7,926 nucleotides of DNA from DSWT01 sp034433375 (GTDB lineage Bacteria > Chloroflexota > Anaerolineae > B4-G1 > SLSP01). The position numbers were made by a program, and so were the translations under genes. Below are positions 5,614 to 7,926 of this stretch, in pieces; position 1 is the first letter of the stretch, and every line of letters begins with the position of its first letter. Location of the stretch: positions 1 through 7,926 of the forward strand of contig DAOUAQ010000036.1 of NCBI GenBank assembly GCA_034433375.1. The letters are read 5' to 3'. The notes beneath the pieces were generated by a model that made no database searches, had not been told where the DNA came from, and saw nothing but the letters and a program-made list of their open reading frames with translations.

Positions 5614-5647
5614 CGCGAAAATCTGCGTCCAAGAAAGCGAGGGAACA

Positions 5648-6682
5648 ATGACGCCTTACGAACGGGTGATGCGCCGTTTGCACGGCGAGAGTGTGGATCG
5701 TCCGCCCAATTTCGACATTATGATGGGCTTTGCGGCGCACTACATCGGTCAACCGCTGGCGCGCTATTACCTGGATTACCGCGTGTTGTGCGACGCCAAT
5801 CTGGCGATGCTGGATGCCTTCGCGCTGGACATCGTGCAGGCGATCTCCGATCCCTACCGTGAGGCGGCGGATTTTGGGGCCGCCATCGTCTTCCCGGAAG
5901 ACGGCCTGCCGGTGTGCCGCACGCCGCTGCTCCAAGACCCCGCCCATCTACGCGCGCTGCCCACGCCCGATCCCCATACCGGCAAGCGGATGAGCGACCG
6001 CCTGGAAGCGATCCGGCTTTTGCGCGAGCGCGTCGGCGGCGCAGTCCCGATTATGGGCTGGGTCGAGGGCGCGCTGGCCGAGGCCGCCGACCTGCGCGGG
6101 GTCAGCGCGCTGCTCACCGATCTGTACGACCGCCCGGAATGGGTGGCGGAGTTATTGGAACGCTGCGTCGAGGTCGAGATTGCCTTCGCGCAGGCGCAGA
6201 TTGAGGCCGGGGCCGACATCATTGGGTTGGGCGATGCCGTGGCCTCGCAAATTGCGCCGCGAATGGTCCGGCAATGGGCGTTGCCCTATGAGCAACGCAT
6301 CTTCGCCGCCGTCCACGCGCTGACAACCGTGACCGGCGCACGCCCTCTCGCCCGGCTGCACATCTGCGGGGATACCAACCGCATCGCAGCGGATATGGTC
6401 GCTACTGGCGCGGACATCATTGACATTGACTGGATGGTGGACATTCCGCGCGCCGCCGCCATTTTCGGGGAGGGGCCGGCGCTATGCGGCACGTTCGATC
6501 CGGTCAGCGTGATGTTGCAGGGGACGCCCGACGCCGTCTACGAGGCCGTGACGCTGGCGCTGCGCCAGGGCGGGCCGCGCTGTATCAGCGCCGCCGGGTG
6601 CGAGATCCCGCTCAACACGCCGCACGCCAATCTGCACGCGCAGACGCGGGCGCTGCGCGATTTCATACCAAACTATGCCTAA
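5648..6682 (+). CDS. URO-D superfamily protein, MtaA/CmuA methyltransferase-like
   Basis: A TIM-barrel protein of the uroporphyrinogen decarboxylase superfamily, 344 residues, cytoplasmic. The N-terminal substrate motif of true HemE (PVWxMRQAGRY) is absent; instead the protein reads RPPNFDIMMGFAAHYIG at 18-34. Zinc ligands of the corrinoid:thiol methyltransferase branch (MtaA, MtbA, CmuA) appear present: H238-x-C240 in LHICGDT and C318 in AAGCEIP, an H-x-C...C set. Other superfamily landmarks are IMGWVEGALAEAADL at 135-149, GADIIGLGDAVASQI at 188-202, CGTFDPVSVM at 280-289 and the closing NTPHANLHA at 323-331. Methyl transfer from or to a corrinoid or thiol is thus more likely than haem synthesis, but no corrinoid-binding partner is in view. 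GAGGG four bases before ATG sets the start. Its last eight bases overlap the following transporter gene, so uptake and processing of one compound is a reasonable reading. Confidence 0.85.
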   Translation: MTPYERVMRRLHGESVDRPPNFDIMMGFAAHYIGQPLARYYLDYRVLCDANLAMLDAFALDIVQAISDPYREAADFGAAIVFPEDGLPVCRTPLLQDPAHLRALPTPDPHTGKRMSDRLEAIRLLRERVGGAVPIMGWVEGALAEAADLRGVSALLTDLYDRPEWVAELLERCVEVEIAFAQAQIEAGADIIGLGDAVASQIAPRMVRQWALPYEQRIFAAVHALTTVTGARPLARLHICGDTNRIAADMVATGADIIDIDWMVDIPRAAAIFGEGPALCGTFDPVSVMLQGTPDAVYEAVTLALRQGGPRCISAAGCEIPLNTPHANLHAQTRALRDFIPNYA

Positions 6683-7926
6683 ACTTTTGCACTTACTCAG
6701 TCGCATTAATGTCTTTACCATCCCATCAGGACTGACGCCTACACAGCGCAAGAACTTTTTCTACACGCAGATGGACGCGCTGGGCGTGGGGTTGGTCAAC
6801 GGCGCAGCGCCGTTCCTGGCCGTGTTCCTCACCCGGCTCGGCGCGACGAACTTCCAGGTAGGGTTGCTCAGCGCGATGCCGGGCTTCACCGGGCTGTTCC
6901 TGGGGTTGGTCATCGGGCGGTTCCTGCAAACCAGGGCGAACATCGTGCCGTGGTACAGCCGCGTGCGTTTGATCGTCTTCTCGGCGTACACGCTCACCGG
7001 CTTGATGGCGTTGATCCTGCCGCAAAAAGCCACCATCATCGCCATGCTCGTGGTGTGGGCGCTGGCGAGCATCCCGCAAGCCATCCTCAGCGTGGCGTTT
7101 ACGGTGGTGATGAACGCCATCGCCGGGCCAGAGGGCCGTTACACGCTGATGAGCCGCCGCTGGTCCATCCTGGGCTTGACGACGGCGGTGATGACGATGA
7201 TCGCCGGCCAACTCCTCGATTGGATCGCCTTCCCGCTGAATTACGCCATCGTCTTCATCCTCTTCTCGATGGGCGGGCTGGTCAGCTTCCGCTTTTCGAG
7301 CCGGATGGAGGTGCCGCCGCTCAACGTGGAGGCGGTAGGCGACAAAACGCCGTTCTTCCAGCAACTCAAGCGCGACGTGCGCCTGGTGTTTTCCGAGCGG
7401 CCATTCATTGCGATGTCCGTCAAGCGTCTGATTTACATCTTCGGCTCCACCCTCGTCGGTCCGTTGTTCACGTTGTACTACGTGCGCATCGTGCAGGCGA
7501 GCGATGCCTGGATCAGCGCCATCGTCACGATGCAAAGCTTCGTTTTGCTGATCGGCTATTCGATCTGGACACAACAGCACCGCAAACGCGGCTCGCGCTT
7601 CATCTTGCTGAGCACGACGCTGGCGCTGGCGCTCTATCCGGCGCTGACCGCCATCACGCGGCTGCCGTTGTTGCTGGTGCTCTACGCCGGCATCGCCGGC
7701 ATCTTCCAGGCGGGGATGAACCTGGTCTTCTTCGATGAGCTGATGAAGACTGTGCCGCTGCAACACAGCGCCACCTTCATTTCGGTGGATCAAAGCGCGC
7801 AGAACGCGCTGGCGATGAGCGCGCCGCTCATCAGCACGAGCCTGTCCAACATTATCGGCATCCCGGCGGCATTGGGGATCGGCACGGCGGTGCGGTTGGT
7901 CGCCTTTGTGATGTTCTGGCGCGGGA
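6675..7926 (+). CDS. MFS transporter, 3' end beyond window
   Basis: An inner-membrane carrier of the major facilitator superfamily. The frame is open for 417 codons to the window edge without a stop. About twelve hydrophobic spans are visible, near residues 34-53, 62-84, 98-115, 119-148, 165-184, 189-206, 251-270, 279-297, 309-327, 330-350, 371-395 and 396-414, with a long polar loop at 207-245 between the two halves as expected for the fold. A charged loop GPEGRYTLMSRRW (151-163) joins spans 4 and 5. The protein is therefore nearly complete at the edge. The start ATG lies inside the end of the URO-D-like gene (8-base overlap) with no clear Shine-Dalgarno, implying translational coupling. Substrate and direction are unknown. 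I do not recognise a sugar- or drug-transporter signature, and the coupling suggests it carries the substrate of the URO-D-like enzyme. Confidence 0.88.
   Translation, partial: MPKLLHLLSRINVFTIPSGLTPTQRKNFFYTQMDALGVGLVNGAAPFLAVFLTRLGATNFQVGLLSAMPGFTGLFLGLVIGRFLQTRANIVPWYSRVRLIVFSAYTLTGLMALILPQKATIIAMLVVWALASIPQAILSVAFTVVMNAIAGPEGRYTLMSRRWSILGLTTAVMTMIAGQLLDWIAFPLNYAIVFILFSMGGLVSFRFSSRMEVPPLNVEAVGDKTPFFQQLKRDVRLVFSERPFIAMSVKRLIYIFGSTLVGPLFTLYYVRIVQASDAWISAIVTMQSFVLLIGYSIWTQQHRKRGSRFILLSTTLALALYPALTAITRLPLLLVLYAGIAGIFQAGMNLVFFDELMKTVPLQHSATFISVDQSAQNALAMSAPLISTSLSNIIGIPAALGIGTAVRLVAFVMFWRG

Larger units (their letters stand above)
5359..5647. other. Gene-free 289-base spacer made of intergenic repeats
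   Basis: No reading frame in this stretch looks coding and no tRNA cloverleaf is visible. It contains a perfect short palindrome (5412-5429), a long imperfect inverted repeat (5489-5550), a 16-base direct repeat (5446-5461 and 5598-5613) with a partial third copy of the core AATCTGCGT at 5620-5628, and CGCGGATT at 5380-5387 whose complement AATCCGCG recurs at 5610-5617. The downstream gene's ribosome binding site GAGGG is at 5639-5643. I see no clear promoter. Confidence 0.8.

Noticed and set aside
5380..5628. Possible CRISPR array
   Set aside because: The repeats are short, inverted as well as direct, and not evenly spaced. There are no similar-length spacers and no cas genes in the window.
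5648..6682. Assignment as hemE (uroporphyrinogen decarboxylase proper)
   Set aside because: The N-terminal RQAGRY-type motif is missing and an H-x-C...C zinc site is present, so the methyltransferase branch fits better.
6950..7738. Open frame of 262 codons on the plus strand
   Set aside because: It is out of frame with the MFS protein, which has an uninterrupted frame with about twelve hydrophobic spans through the same bases. This frame's product is Arg/His/Asp-rich low-complexity.
6726..7793. Long open frame of 355 codons on the minus strand
   Set aside because: It lies entirely antisense to the MFS transporter frame. Its translation is rich in His, Arg, Gln, Asp and Glu with no fold signature, as expected for the complement of a GC-rich membrane-protein gene.

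Overview
The window is a GC-rich bacterial chromosome fragment, probably from a metagenome assembly. All eight recognisable genes lie on the + strand. The best taxonomic guess is Chloroflexota, in the Anaerolineae/Caldilineae area. This rests on three things: intergenic inverted repeats of the '..GCCAAG..CTTGGC..' and 'GCGCGATTTGGAAATCGC' kind, which I recall as common in those genomes; a divergent KGSADH-like aldehyde dehydrogenase; and an abundance of catabolic TIM-barrel enzymes. It is an inference from style, with no marker gene to prove it.

Layout. 1-88: a 31-base poly-C run, probably a contig-end artefact, and the leader of the first gene. 89-1672: NADP-type aldehyde dehydrogenase of the alpha-ketoglutarate-semialdehyde dehydrogenase (KGSADH) group. 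1673-1798: spacer filled mostly by one large imperfect hairpin. 1799-2635: amidohydrolase-2 family metal-dependent hydrolase. 2636-2744: regulatory-looking region with a possible promoter, a dyad and a two-step hairpin. 2745-3346: MazE/MazF-type toxin-antitoxin pair with overlapping reading frames. 3347-3441: AT-rich spacer with a small dyad. 3442-4332: xylose-isomerase-like sugar isomerase/epimerase. 4333-5358: GT-A (GT2-like) glycosyltransferase that starts at the base after the isomerase stop codon. 5359-5647: 289 bases without a gene, holding two inverted repeats and a family of short direct repeats. 5648-6682: URO-D/MtaA-type protein with a His-x-Cys...Cys zinc site. 6675-7926: MFS transporter that overlaps the previous gene by 8 bases and runs off the window.

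How the genes may fit together. Apart from the toxin-antitoxin module, the content is that of a small-molecule or sugar-acid utilisation locus: an aldehyde oxidase step, a hydrolase, an isomerase, a methyltransferase-like enzyme and a transporter. The substrate cannot be read from the sequence. Two pairs are tightly coupled, isomerase-glycosyltransferase (0 bp gap) and URO-D-like protein-MFS (8 bp overlap), so each pair is probably co-expressed. The mazEF pair is locally lower in GC and splits the catabolic genes, so it looks like an insertion. I see no CRISPR array, tRNA, rRNA, transposase or phage gene. I also do not see strong evidence for an entirely new biological system. The most unusual items are the isomerase-glycosyltransferase coupling, the URO-D-like/MFS pair, and the layered inverted repeats between genes.
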